Shown here piece after piece: positions 45,501 through 54,324 of a stretch of 64,000 bases of DNA. Every line of letters begins with the position of its first letter. The stretch's first letter is position 1. The position numbers and the translations under genes are program-made. The stretch is from Pachyseris speciosa (Eukaryota > Cnidaria > Anthozoa > Scleractinia > Pachyseridae), in the NCBI GenBank assembly GCA_016490735.1, contig JAEMWC010000127.1, positions 443,501-507,500 of the forward strand. Direction: 5' to 3'. Below the pieces are notes generated by a model. That model saw nothing but the letters and a program-made list of their open reading frames with translations. It was not told the origin of the DNA and ran no database searches.

Positions 45501-48500
45501 CGGTTACTACTTCATAACATGCCTGTTAGATATCAACAGGAGGCCTCTCTTGTAGATGCCTTGTGCTTTATGGAGGTCTCCTCGCCATTTTTACATGTAT
45601 GTTCTATTTAAACTGTGTATTTTTTTTTTCTATGGCAAAGCTGACATTCAAATGAAAAAAATAATAATAATGGACACCAACCTCTTTGTCTTCTGATTGC
45701 AAATGTACTTTCCGTAGTTTTGGCTTTGTGATAGCATTGTGTTTACAGTGAAATAGATATTAAAATGGTTTATTACTTTGTTGATAGGTGTTGTTAGTAG
45801 TTATCTTGTTAAGTCTACAGGTGTTTCGTCAGCTGTTGCCAACAATTTATGCAGCTTCTCTGGAAAAAAAGTGCTGGGAAAACATGATCAGTTCTTTACC
45901 AATATGTTACTAACCAGTGTGCTTTGCACAAATTGTTTTATTTGCTATGGGTTCTGTTTGTGACAAAAGACCTGTAGAGAGAAATAATATTTACTACCAG
46001 CATTGTTTCTGACAGGACTTGAAAGATTACATGCGCCAGGCAGGGGAAGTTACTTTCACGCAGTGTCACAGAGATAGAATCGGGGAAGGGTGAGTGGGCT
46101 GCTTCAATGGTAACATTAATCATAGATTCCACATGGCCACTACTTTTCATGAGCACAAACATTTGGCTATTGTTTGTGGAATTTCTTAATAATCAAAAAT
46201 GGCTTCTGACAAAGTACCGGTACACTGTAGCAGTGCATGAAAAAGCCAGTTGAATGCAAACATAATTGCTGCTGTTTTGATGTAACTTTACCTGGATTTG
46301 GTATTTCAATCAAGTCTTTTGGGTACTTGGCTACCACGGAACAAAGGTCACATGTTCAGGATAAAAAAAGAAAATCAGAATGTCGAAGATAAGATTTGGA
46401 AAAGTGCTAGTTGCACACACCCTCGTTGGAAACCAGTTTTTGGGAAAATGCTTGTGACTTTTAAAAATGTTTTCATTTCTATTTGCATAGTACAACAAAA
46501 AATTGAAGTGTCAATTTTGTTATATCTTCAGAGTTGTCGAATTTGCCTCCCTGAATGACATGCAAAGAGCCCTGAAACGCCTGGATGGTACTGAGTTGTT
46601 GGGAAAGCGCATCAGGCTTGCAGAGGTTTGTTATGTCTAGACAAACATGTACACATCTTGATAGATAGCATTTATAAACCTGTGTAAAAAGAAGTGACAT
46701 TTGATTACTTTCTACTGTCACCTTGAAGTGACCGTCTCGTTTCAGCAACCACTAACTTTTGCCGATCCCGAATTTGGTATAGCTTATGAGAGAGTCTATC
46801 TTCTAAATGATAAGTTTGTCATTTATAACAAGAAAACCACACGATTAAGATTGACAGAGTCTGTAACTGGTGATGTTTACTTGTACGATTTAGATACATA
46901 TCACCCCATTAGTCACCAACTTGCTGGTTAGATTTAAATGAGAGAAGAAAGAAAGACAGAGTTGATAAATTGATGGTAAAGAATGTGTATAGAGATTAAT
47001 TAGAAATTGTGAGCCCCAGTAAGTCTTAGTTCCTAAGCCTCAACTGTTTTAAGTAGAGTGAAATCTTCAAGCTTATTTGTCATGCTACATTGGCTCAAAT
47101 TTAACCAGCCAGTTACGTCCTTAATAATATACACGAAAAAATTACTCAATTCTGATTGGCTAAAAAAGCAGTGCAGTTTTGCTGTAACACAGTGCAAAAA
47201 CGTGTAACATCAGTGCAATTACAAATGTATTTTTATTGGTTTAGAAACAATAGAAATTTGAATTAGCCAATCAAATCGTAGCTGTTTCTGTAGCAAAAAC
47301 ATTGTGAAACCAAAAAAAAGCAATGGCCGGCGTTTTGAGCAGGTTTTCTTTCGCAACCGCAACAACTAACAGAGGAGCTGAGAACAACTCTAAAAACGAG
47401 AACAGTGCAAAAAGCACTCCTTTTTGACTGTCTATTTGGAGAAAGTGATGTCTAGAGAAGGGAAGTAGTATTTTCGAGTGCCGGTATTTGCGGCTTTATA
47501 AGAAACTTTAAAACATTGACAAAACTGTTGTTTTGATAGAACGCGTGATGAATGAATTATTTTTGCACGTGATTCACCTGCGATGCTTCTGGAAAATTAT
47601 TATAAGCTATCTCACATTTTTTCGTGTATATTAAATAAATAAGTAATCATATGACTTTTCTCGTGCAAGAGAAGCGACAACCGGAAATACGTCTGCGTTC
47701 GCAAGCTAGGAATAAATAAGCACTTGTAAATTTCACAAATTTCTCTAGTCTTTGATAAAATTAACTCGTGCCTATTTATTCCAAATTGCACTCGAAATCA
47801 TGTGATTACCGAAACTTATCAATGGCCTTCAGATCTGTTCAAGTATTTCATAGAACTCAACTGTGAACTGTTCCACTACTTTCTTTGTCTTGTAGAGAGG
47901 AGGGCGTCCTCGAAGATCGTCTCGTTCTTTATCACCACAACGCCGTGCCAGGTAGTTGTTCGAATGATTATTTATCATGCAATAGAGGGATTCATGCTGA
48001 CGTCATTGTTTACATTTTTGATTATTTGCATACGGCTTTCCTTACAGAAGGAAACATGTTAGATGTGATTTGACTCCAGGCAGCTAAAGAGCTAGTGAAA
48101 TTTAATACATTGTGAAACTTTTAACTCTTTAGGTATAGTATTCAAGCTGGGTGGCAAAAGCACTAATGAGCTCATACATACTTTGCAAAATTTTGAGTTT
48201 TTAAACCCGCGTTGCACAAAAAGTATTCAATACATGAGGCTCATATTCATTGGCAGAGTTATTCATACTATGACCTTTCAATATTCAGAACTGATTTATT
48301 TGTAGCTCCATTAGAAACTGAATTGTTCATGCTAATGAGGCAAATATTGTAAACAAGGATTCCCCTATAATGATGTGGTAAACAGGTTTGCAGGGGTTTG
48401 ACCATGATTTCTGTGTTTTCAAAGCAGGTCCAGATCTCGTTCACCCAGAAGATCACGCTCACCTGTTAGAGGACGTCACTCACGCTCGCCATTACAGCGT

Positions 48501-48557
48501 GGTCGTTCCCTGTCACCGCGTCGTGGAGACAGTCCAAGACGACTTTACTCTAACTAA
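27414..48557 (+). CDS. SRSF6: SR splicing factor of the SRSF4/5/6 (B52/SRp55) group, 8 exons, 248 aa
   Basis: SR proteins bind exonic enhancers in pre-mRNA and recruit the spliceosome in the nucleus. Exons: 27414-27548, 27639-27709, 41690-41806, 41988-42057, 46016-46089, 46532-46625, 47896-47951, 48428-48557; all junctions are GT-AG and in phase. RRM1 (residues about 8-75) has RNP2 VFLGRL and RNP1 NGFGFVEF. A Gly-rich hinge follows (residues 82-104). RRM2 (about 116-187) starts YKLTVENLSSR and contains SWQDLKD, the hallmark of the pseudo-RRM of two-RRM SR proteins. The RS tail (188-248) is short, with RS/SP pairs such as SRSRSPRRSRSP. The protein is nearest SRSF4/5/6; as a single invertebrate gene it probably predates their split, so the symbol marks the group. 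The 14 kb intron 2 is full of transposons. The start codon has an A at -3 and gives the expected N-terminus. Confidence 0.95.
27639..27709 (+). CDS. SRSF6: SR factor exon 2 (RRM1, second half)
   Basis: Acceptor ATCTTATCAG and donor GTAAGC. EFQDYKDADDAVYEMNHKEL completes RNP1 and the last helix of RRM1, matching EFEDSRDADDAVYELNGKEL of vertebrate SRSF6. Confidence 0.95.
29712..30118. mobile_element. GC-rich ~0.4 kb insert in the LINE
   Basis: The LINE reading frame stops at ATTAAAC (29704-29711 region) and resumes after a second ATTAAAC near 30118, a 7 bp target duplication. The insert is clearly richer in G and C than its surroundings and has no open frame with a recognisable domain. It could be a SINE or a short DNA element; the short ORFs inside are shadows. 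Confidence 0.6.
30764..32732. mobile_element. 1.97 kb TA-flanked element, CAGTACCGCCC ends
   Basis: Left end CAGTACCGCCCAAAAGTA and its inverted partner at the right are both flanked by TA. Removing the element and one TA restores the LINE frame exactly (APTFNI to FKRVIKPF). Subterminal parts are rich in CGCG and repeat GATTCACGTCGCG-like units in both arms (30805-30885; 32605-32700). The interior holds two to three imperfect copies of a ~290 bp unit with CATTTTCCTGGGCATATCTT (31432-31731, 31735-31970, remnant near 32335). No transposase. Tc1/mariner-type non-autonomous element. Confidence 0.85.
33860..34010. mobile_element. Right end of a related TA-flanked element
   Basis: The end CAGTACCACTCAAAAGTAAG (inverted, ending at 34010, followed by TA) is a close relative of the 30764-32732 ends. 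Just inside it is a hairpin with TTGAAACTCGA and TCGAGTTTCAA arms. No matching left end was found, so the element is truncated. Its TA lies in the A box of the adjacent tRNA-like sequence. Confidence 0.6.
34011..34090 (+). repeat. tRNA-like SINE head with microsatellite
   Basis: TAGCTCAGCTGGTAGAGCAC followed by TGCACTGGTGTTGCAGAGGT is the D arm and anticodon arm of a tRNA; the T arm is missing and replaced by (AAT)n(CAT)n. It is close to the 18043-18114 sequence, so both belong to one tRNA-derived family. Confidence 0.6.
34160..34334. mobile_element. Left end of a second CAGTACCGCCC element
   Basis: About 175 bp nearly identical to the left end of the 30764-32732 element (from CAGTACCGCCCAAAAGTA through GGATGATTTTACAAC to TTTACGAATGCAGCTA), following TA. 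It is cut off at 34334, where another element end begins. Confidence 0.75.
34335..34998. mobile_element. Partial relative of the 21520-22768 element
   Basis: The left end CAGTACAGCTCGCAGATAAG resembles the CAGTACCGCTCAGAGATAAG end. It is followed by AATTAGTATGTATGAG (shared with 21640) and by about two and a half copies of the ~190 bp unit (34545-34990) with TATTTTGCCGTTTCAATCGT and CATCATAAGCGCTTTTCTAA. The right end is missing at the DIRS junction. Confidence 0.65.
35214..36072. mobile_element. 860 bp TA-flanked MITE, copy 1
   Basis: Ends CCGTATTTATTTGTCTATAA and, inverted, CCGTATTTATTTGACTATAA, each flanked by TA; inside both ends is GGCTATAAGCCGA-type sequence. Removal with one TA restores the DIRS reading frame (NHKF to RLDF). 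A second copy in the opposite orientation is at 38923-39773; both share the interior with ACTAGCAAATGGCTCCTTTA. The tail carries a run of 18 C. Confidence 0.88.
36427..37326. mobile_element. 900 bp hAT-like MITE
   Basis: About 60 bp terminal inverted repeats (CCTGCGAGCAGTTGGTTTCT at the left; the inverted partner near 37305) lie between an 8 bp duplication CTGGTTCG (36419-36426 and 37327-37334), the target size of hAT elements. It interrupts the DIRS RNase H. Inside is a 267 bp palindrome (36754-37020). Confidence 0.75.
36754..37020. repeat. 267 bp near-perfect palindrome
   Basis: Arms of about 130 bp start AGCTACCGTGAACGGCCAAC and end with its reverse complement; the centre is near 36888 (CCTCAGTTGAAGCGG). 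Such a stem would form a stable hairpin. It is nested in the hAT-like MITE. Confidence 0.85.
37653..38241 (+). repeat. 300 bp tandem duplication inside the DIRS recombinase
   Basis: 37653-37942 and 37953-38241 are almost base-identical (one extra C in the first copy, in the run near 37845). The repeat duplicates the recombinase segment from TYLDTFCYPSSP-frame DNA through GLKPLRG-coding DNA. It must be recent, or be an assembly artefact. Confidence 0.9.
38822..39950 (+). repeat. Direct repeat B1 (interrupted by a MITE)
   Basis: 38826-38922 plus 39774-39945 match 40238-40510 in the same orientation (GGGAATTGCTGCCTGC, CAGCCCTGTGCTGAAG, GGCATGAGGCACCCCCTC). It probably represents the first B part of split direct repeats of the DIRS/Ngaro element. 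Confidence 0.7.
38923..39773. mobile_element. 860 bp TA-flanked MITE, copy 2 (inverted)
   Basis: Ends CCGTATTTATTTGACTATAA and, inverted, CCGTATTTATTCGTCTATAA, flanked by TA. The empty site is preserved at 40335-40350, where GGACTTATACCAG is uninterrupted. Otherwise the same as copy 1, in reverse. Confidence 0.92.
40238..40510 (+). repeat. Direct repeat B2 (intact)
   Basis: Uninterrupted copy of the 38822-39950 repeat. A 60 bp stretch just upstream (39964-40023, TGCAATTTTGGCACAAAATT) also matches 34095-34153 on the left of the DIRS element, which would be the A repeats. Confidence 0.7.
41690..41806 (+). CDS. SRSF6: SR factor exon 3 (end of RRM1, Gly hinge)
   Basis: Acceptor CATTCTCAG, donor GTTGGA. 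ITVEHARPTSRSG ends RRM1 like vertebrate VIVEHARG; a run of Gly/Ser follows, then RRGGGFRFRD. The Gly run is coded by GGA/GGG repeats. Confidence 0.93.
41988..42057 (+). CDS. SRSF6: SR factor exon 4 (RRM2 start)
   Basis: Acceptor CTTGTGTTAG, donor GTGAGA. YGAPYNTEYKLTVENLSSRA then SWQ, matching [20 protein letters not shown] of vertebrate SRSF6. Confidence 0.96.
42058..46015. other. SR factor intron 4, no element assigned
   Basis: Four kilobases, AT-rich, with an A-rich run at 43545-43590. Minus-strand frames between 44850 and 44226 look mildly protein-like (DEFLDLPPHILEFVSTEDDH) but match no family I know. Otherwise nothing recognised. Confidence 0.4.
46016..46089 (+). CDS. SRSF6: SR factor exon 5 (RRM2)
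   Basis: Acceptor TTTCTGACAG, donor [26 protein letters not shown] matches [20 protein letters not shown]. It completes the SWQDLKD signature across the exon 4/5 junction. Confidence 0.96.
46532..46625 (+). CDS. SRSF6: SR factor exon 6 (RRM2 end)
   Basis: Acceptor ATATCTTCAG, donor GTTTGT. VVEFASLNDMQRALKRLDGT then ELLGKRIRLAE, matching [20 protein letters not shown] and EINGRKIRLIE. It ends in phase 0. Confidence 0.95.
46746..46931 (+). other. Possible alternative exon of the SR gene with in-frame stop
   Basis: A good acceptor (CCGTCTCGTTTCAG) 120 bp after exon 6 opens a 61-codon frame in the exact phase of exon 6 (QPLTFADPEFGIAYERVYLL and on), ending in TAG. Used after exon 6 it would end the protein before the RS tail. 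Candidate donors downstream are weak (GTTAGA at 46925, GTAAAG at 46975). It may be chance; the peptide matches nothing I know. Confidence 0.3.
47140..47810. repeat. Dispersed repeat in SR intron 6
   Basis: The left part carries TACTCAATTCTGATTGGCTA; the right part carries the reverse complement of the 23098-23170 repeat (GGAATAAATA and CACATGATTTC motifs). Probably one copy of a DNA element with a GATTGGCT end. Confidence 0.5.
47896..47951 (+). CDS. SRSF6: SR factor exon 7 (RS tail)
   Basis: Acceptor GTCTTGTAG, donor GTAGTT. Codes RGGRPRRSSRSLSPQRRA, basic and Ser-rich. It is too short to be found as an open frame from ATG; support is phase, splice sites and composition. Confidence 0.85.
48428..48557 (+). 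CDS. SRSF6: SR factor exon 8 (RS tail and stop)
   Basis: Acceptor TCAAAGCAG. Codes SRSRSPRRSRSPVRGRHSRS and PLQRGRSLSPRRGDSPRR, ending LYSN and TAA at 48555. The true frame is not the ATG-initiated frame that overlaps it. Confidence 0.9.
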
Positions 48558-49741
48558 AGCCACAAGGCTCATGAATTAATGTGGAATATAAGACGAAATT
48601 AATGTAGTTGTTTTGTTCAGTAAGTAAAGGCAATTCTAGGTGTACCAGGACCTATAATTTATGAAAGTATTGTGTACTTCTGAAAGCAAGTTGCTTCCAC
48701 CAGCAATCACACGCACATAGTTTTTTTTTTTTTATAACAAACTTTTTCTGCCAGTTTTCTCTCTGGTGAAAGTAACAACACTACAGTTACAGTGGGATTT
48801 TTCTGGAACGGTCATGCAGTTGTCTTGAACGCCACGTTAAATGAACGCCACGTTAAATCCATCATTAGAAGGCAATTGGTTGGGGGAGTGGGGGACTCAA
48901 GTCTTCCCAACCGTTGTAGTGACTCCTTATCGCAATAGGGGAACCGCCATCAACCGAGGAACGCTCATTCCTGAAAACAATGGAGAAAAGGTCTGAACCT
49001 TGGTCTTACTTTTGGAAGTATACTGGTCTTGTTTTATGAACTGATTTTAGCATTTTAGACATGCACACTATCGTTTTCCAAGTTTGAAACGGTTGCTTAG
49101 CTTCCTGTTACTGATAATTTGCACAGGAAAAGACCTTTATCTGACTGATTTATTGTTTCATTAAACTTGAGTCAAGTTATTTGTTGGTTTGTCTTTTGAG
49201 GTAGTCGGGTGAAAACAACTGTCCACTAAAAATATGATGGGCCTGCAAGTAGAGCATATGCGAGTCGAACGAGGGGTGCACTGGTGGAGACATGAGACCA
49301 AGCGAATATTTGTACATGATCCTCTCGAAGAGCTTTGCAACATTCATTTGGACATTTGGGTAGCGAAGTGCCCCATTTGGTTAACTCTATAATAAAAGTC
49401 GTCTTTTTACTTGCTTATGCAATAGGGAGTTTAAGAAACGAGGACGACGACGGCAGCGAAAACGCCATTTCAAAACATAACTTCTCGTTTGATACTGGGA
49501 GTATTGTAGCACTTTCGCGATTATTCCAATTTGTTCAACTTGTAAAATGTCAACGAACTATCCAGGAACTGAATTTCTATGAAGCGCGTTAAAGCAAAGA
49601 TCAAAGACTCCTGTGAACCAACTCATTCACAATCTCGCTGTAATGGAAGCTGTTATCCCGATAGAAACACGAGCACAAAGAGCCTTTCGTCAGGTTTAAT
49701 TAATGCCCAACGGAAATGACAACCGAATCAAATAATTTAGT

Positions 49742-49783
49742 ATATACCACACAAGTGAATAGTGCTTTTCACTTGTGTGGTAT
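49742..49783. repeat. Perfect hairpin
   Basis: ATACCACACAAGTGAA and its reverse complement flank a short AGTGCTT loop. Confidence 0.7.
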
Positions 49784-50017
49784 AGTGAATAGTGAAAACA
49801 TATCCCTGCGAGTAGTCAAACACTTGCTGAAACTTCACATTTGGGCGGGAAAACTTTAAAGTTTGACACCTGAAACGCTGACGTTTGACGTCAAGTAAAA
49901 ATATGTTTTGGGCGCGTGCGTTCACGGGTAGATGCAATCAACGATAGCTGCTTGTGTGCATACAATTTAAGGAGTATTCGAACACCAAAAACTGAGTTTT
50001 CAAGGAGCGCTGTTTCA

Positions 50018-50057
50018 AGGACAGCTGTTTCGGCCTAACAAGGCCGAAACAGCTGTC
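50018..50057. repeat. Perfect hairpin, 18 bp arms
   Basis: GGACAGCTGTTTCGGCCT is followed after AACA-type loop bases by its reverse complement. Being GC-rich, it is stable. It could be a small MITE or an RNA hairpin; nothing decides. Confidence 0.7.
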
Positions 50058-51530
50058 CATGGCTGCTAATGCTTGGGCTCAATCTTTGCTTTGGTAGATT
50101 TAAGGGGTAATGCCAGCTACCATGTGGCCTTAGTGCCTTTAGAGTGGCTTCAGCTTACCAAATCACATTAATTTGTGAGGTATATCCTTGTCACTCCAGC
50201 CACATCCCACATGCTTTACGTTTTCACTGCTTGTATAAAATCACTAGACCTACAGTCACATCACTAGACCTACGCAGGAAGAATACTGCGTGAAAAGGCT
50301 TGGCTGATTTGGAGGTGGAAAATGTCCGAAACTGAAAGATTAATCACCAAACATGACAGCTCGTCCAGAGGTTCTTCCTGCTGCCGCAACATGGATGTGC
50401 CAAACAAAGAAATTTTTGCCCAAATGGTGCAGAAAACCAGAATACACAAGCTGGCCTTGGTTTCCTGAACACAAAATGGCTGACTCAAGGGAACTGCAGC
50501 TACTCATGATCAGCGGTCAGCGGTTGTTCGCATCCCTTTTTGTGACGTCACTTCCGTTTCCGTAATTAAAATTAAAGGTCAAATGAACCAAAATTTCGAA
50601 ACCTTTTCTTCGTGTCATTTCAAAGTGAACAAACACTAAAAGGACTACTTGAGTACAAAATCACGTAGAAATTGTCCTACCTGAGCTTTTAAGAGGGCAA
50701 AACAACTGGGAGTACGGAAATATCCGAAGAACAAACGAAAACGTTTCTGAAATGGCCGCGCGCTTGACATGGAAGGAATGGAAACAAGCACGTGTTGTTG
50801 TGACGTCACTATTGGCGAGTAGATGAGGAGCTCGATCAATGCTGTAAGTATTCTTTGCGATCTGTCGTAAGGTTCTTCGTTTTAATCTTTCGTTCTCTCT
50901 TCGAAAAAGGCCAAGGAAGTCGAACATGTGGTTTTTAACGTAGAGCCGTACTAGTATGAACCAATTAATGGCAACGGAATCGTATGCTGGAACCTCCGAT
51001 GACTAGTCCGAGTGCAAAGAATACGATGTAAACAAGGACCGAATCGGTCAAGTGGATTGGTGAGCGTTTGTTTTAATACTCAATATACTGTAAAAGGTCG
51101 CCGTAGAATGGTCAATAAATACGTTGGAATCGCCCTTGAAGCATTTGCTTTGTTTTCTATGGTGTTTAATTGTATTTTCGATGTATACTGTGAAGCTATA
51201 CTTCCATGCACTGCTGTTGTTTTGAGCCGCGTTTCTCCTTTATTAATATTCACCATACTATGAAAAGGTCGCCGTAGAATTACAAGTTCATGCTGTTCGC
51301 TTTCATTTCACGCACTTTATCTGCTCCCTGTGTTTTTTGTACATTTTCATTGTTTATTGTTATACAATACCATAATTTCCATGCAGCTGTTTTTGTGAGT
51401 CCGATTTCATTCCCGATGACACTGCGTGAACAATCCCAAAGGCCAGATAACATGTACAGTCATTGTAACAGAGGTATCCATGTAATTGACGAAATGCCAG
51501 TAATTAAGTCTTATATGCTTTTTTAATGAA

Positions 51531-51797
51531 ATGTTTACTTTTCTTTACAATCTTGTCTTGAGCTTAAAATGTGGGTGCATTTGTGGAAACTGTGTGCCCA
51601 TGCAAACTGGCCAGGAAAGTGTCTGCTGTCGTGAAATCTCAGCAATGAAGTCATCTGATAAGATACCACATTCCATATCCTGTATTACTGAGAATGAGAA
51701 TTTCACTGCTGTGTGCACAAATGCAGCTGTTATTTAGATAACTTATAACCAGTATCTAGAGAATGAAGGCCGGATTGACAATGAGCCACTAAATGGG
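51531..51797 (+). pseudogene. P2X7 intracellular (ballast) zinc-domain-like exon
   Basis: The frame reads KCGCICGNCVPMQTGQESVC then CREI...CITENENFTAVCTNAAVI, a stop at 51735, and continues in the same frame as ITYNQYLENEGRIDNEPLNG. The CxCGxC, E-x-x-CC-x-E-I and C-I-T...F...VC pattern is that of the Zn-binding ballast domain of P2X7 receptors, which also occurs in many stand-alone invertebrate proteins. The later part of the domain is not visible. With its in-frame stop it is probably a decayed or captured copy. Family call is from memory of the Cys spacing. Confidence 0.6.
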
Positions 51798-53663
51798 TAT
51801 GTATATGTATGCTTGTAAACATTGTCGTATTTTTTGTCAGCCCATCGCCAACATAAGTATGTGTGCCTGGAAAAAGTTTCTGATTTTAGGTAATGCATGA
51901 ATTATGTGGGATTGTTGTAAGGAGGTAACCGACAGTTGGTTTATATCAGTCTCAAAATGGCAAGGGAAAGAGCATAGTCATAATGTGGTCTAGGAATGAG
52001 CAAGCTTGTGAATGGTTGGGCTGCACACTGAGGCTAAACATCTGATCTCATTCATGGCCATAACCATCCTCCCTGAAAGTTTTCCATTTGGTATATATTC
52101 TTTTATTATACCTTTATGTATCATTTCACTACTTGCAATAACTTGCATGATGTACATTTAACATAATTCATTGTCCCATAAACTCCATCCAATCTAGATG
52201 TGGCTACTTGTACCATTTGTACAGATACATATATTTATCATACCACCAAAACTGCTGCCAAAACAAATCAAGTATTCCTTTAGGATAAAAACACTTAGAT
52301 GATAAATTATTATGTCCTTTGACTGTAAAATGAAATATTATATATACCCCCAGAGGGTATATAACTCATGCCACTAACAATTTTATGAATCAAATGAGGA
52401 TAAAGGTTGTGAAAATTTTGTCACCCAAGGTTTCAGAGTATGTTTTTCCTCTTTTCTGTCAGTACATACAGATATGTTGCCAAAAGGCAATATAACTATT
52501 GGATACATGAGAAGCTGTCATCTTGTTTGGTAAAAACAAATAGAGAGAGGTTTCCACATGAAAATACCGTAGTTTTTCGGTTATAACGCGCACTCGGCTA
52601 TAAAACGCACCCCCAACTCAGTAACACTTGGTAAAAAGACGCACCGTAAACTGAAAGTAACTTTAGAAGGAGATACATGTGGAGCGATAACGAAGTTGTA
52701 GTAAACAAGAACAAAAATCCGTGCATAAACATACAGCCAAAAAAGTAGAGGGAACACATTTTATCAAGTTTATTTACTTGTGACCTACGAAATAACCAAA
52801 TGTTTGTAAACAAAGCAAGAACGTTGCATCCTGATTCGATTCAAGCGAAATTGTCACATGCGCGACCGAATAAAACTAAAGCTGATTCACTTGATTATTC
52901 AATAGCGTAAATTGTCAAACACTAGCGACGGGAACGCTCGAGGTAACTGACCACAAATGTCAGTGCACAAAAATGGATGGATGGACGAAGGTTTGTTTAA
53001 TTTCTCTAGAAAAAAAACAGTTTACATTTCTCGCAATGGAAGTGTTTGCGATGTTAGCACTATAACCTAAGTATCACATTACAGAGCACTTAAGCACGCC
53101 CGATATGCAAAAACGGCTTTGTCTTGAAAATACTCGCGATGTTCTTTTATCTCGCATTACCAGTTTTGAACAAGTTGAATCGAAGTTCTACTTGCCGATA
53201 TATCGTAAACTAAGGCGACAAAATTAGTTTTCAATTTGGAGCAATTGCCTAGCTTTCGGCTTATAAATCTGAGACAACTTGTTCATGTGAGGTAAAACTC
53301 CCATCTAGGTTAGCATAGGAAGAGGACACACAGTTACTCCGCTTTCTAGGATATTATTATCCAACCACTAAGATCATCCTCCTCGAATGTAAACAAGCGC
53401 CTACTTTGCCGAAAGGTGCGAAGTAAAAGGCTCTGGCCAAATATATTTAGGGCTACTGTACATACGTAAATTCGATTTGTACGCCACTGATAAGGATGTC
53501 AATGGTTTGCACGGACGTCTCAGCTCTTTACATCCCAGCAAACTTAATACAAGATCGAATTACGAGAGAGAGCAAAAGGATCACTCTGCATCCACCTATT
53601 TCAAACAAGATGGAAAATGTCTACTTCTAACTTTCTGCGTTTTGCAAACGCTGAACGAATAGA

Positions 53664-54035
53664 TTAGGAATTGCCGCTTGAAGTCGTCCCGTTATTCGGC
53701 GGGCTAGACTTGCTGTCGGTGTTGCTTCTTTTCTGGCCAATTTTTGTTTCGGATTCCACGTTTTTATTCTTGAAAAAATTTGGCACGGCATCATCTTTCA
53801 AGTCAGTCCTCGTGGCTTTTAAGCTGGAACGAACGAACTCCTTGCCACGAGATTTTGTTTGAAGCTGTGTTGTGTGAAATGTAGAATGGTCTGCACAAGC
53901 GATTCCCTCTTCAGTCTTATGAGCCATTCCTTCCGTAGTTTGGGTCATGAGGAAACTTGAAAATACTTACTTTACACTTGGAATTGTTGCTGCAGTTTAT
54001 TGCAGCACAAAACACAATGCTTTCCGCTAAGAAAA
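53664..54035 (-). pseudogene. Frameshifted THAP zinc-finger domain
   Basis: On the minus strand the start reads VFCAAINCSNNSKCKVSIFK then FPHDPNYGR; a shift of frame gives EWLIRLKRES, and another gives a segment ending RTDLKDDAVPNFFKNKN. These are, in order, the C-x-x-x-C start, the F-x-FP block, the W-x-x-x-x-K-R-E helix and the final AVP-x-x-F of THAP domains. The second Cys-His pair lies in the broken part. A Ser/Asn-rich tail follows and stops at 53664. It is clearly a pseudogene in frame. Confidence 0.7.
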
Positions 54036-54324
54036 CGACACTAATTTCAAGACTCACTTGTAGTTTTTAATGTTCGCGCAATTTTTTAGCTCGCCAACAG
54101 TGACGTCACGACTGTTAATTCCGACAAATTCCCGACAATTGACCCGACCGCTCTACGAATATGAAAGCCAAAACGAAGCACTTTTCAGCCTCCAATATCT
54201 CTGGGATACAATACCCGATCACTCTGAAACTCCAGAATACGTTTCTTTCTTACTTAAGCTACAAAATTCAATAAAAATTGACTTCAGAAAAAAACTTTGA
54301 AAATTCGGTTCATTTGACCTTTAA

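Larger units (their letters stand above)
48558..50575. other. Region after the SR gene: 3' UTR and spacer
   Basis: No canonical AATAAA is close after the stop; an ATTAAA variant occurs at 49160. Two perfect hairpins stand out: 49742-49783 and 50018-50057. The block 50270-50570 is open in several frames but matches nothing I recognise. Confidence 0.45.
50576..54320. mobile_element. 3.75 kb TTAA-flanked transposon (Kolobok-like?) with THAP and P2X7-ballast-like remnants
   Basis: Inverted ends AGGTCAAATGAACC are flanked on both sides by TTAA (50572-50575 and 54321-54324). A second conserved block, TGACGTCACT-TTGGCGAG, lies about 225 bp inside each end. TTAA duplications are made by piggyBac and Kolobok; a THAP zinc finger is known from Kolobok and P transposases, which favours Kolobok. 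The element carries a decayed THAP exon pointing inward from the right and a P2X7-ballast-like exon pointing inward from the left. The middle (51800-53600) has no open catalytic domain, and at 52566 contains an end (CCGTAGTTTTTCGGTTATAA) of another MITE. Confidence 0.7.

Noticed and set aside
53471..53662. Second exon or DDE catalytic part of a transposase in the TTAA element
   Set aside because: No D/E motif context or continuous frame could be found between 51800 and 53660 on either strand.
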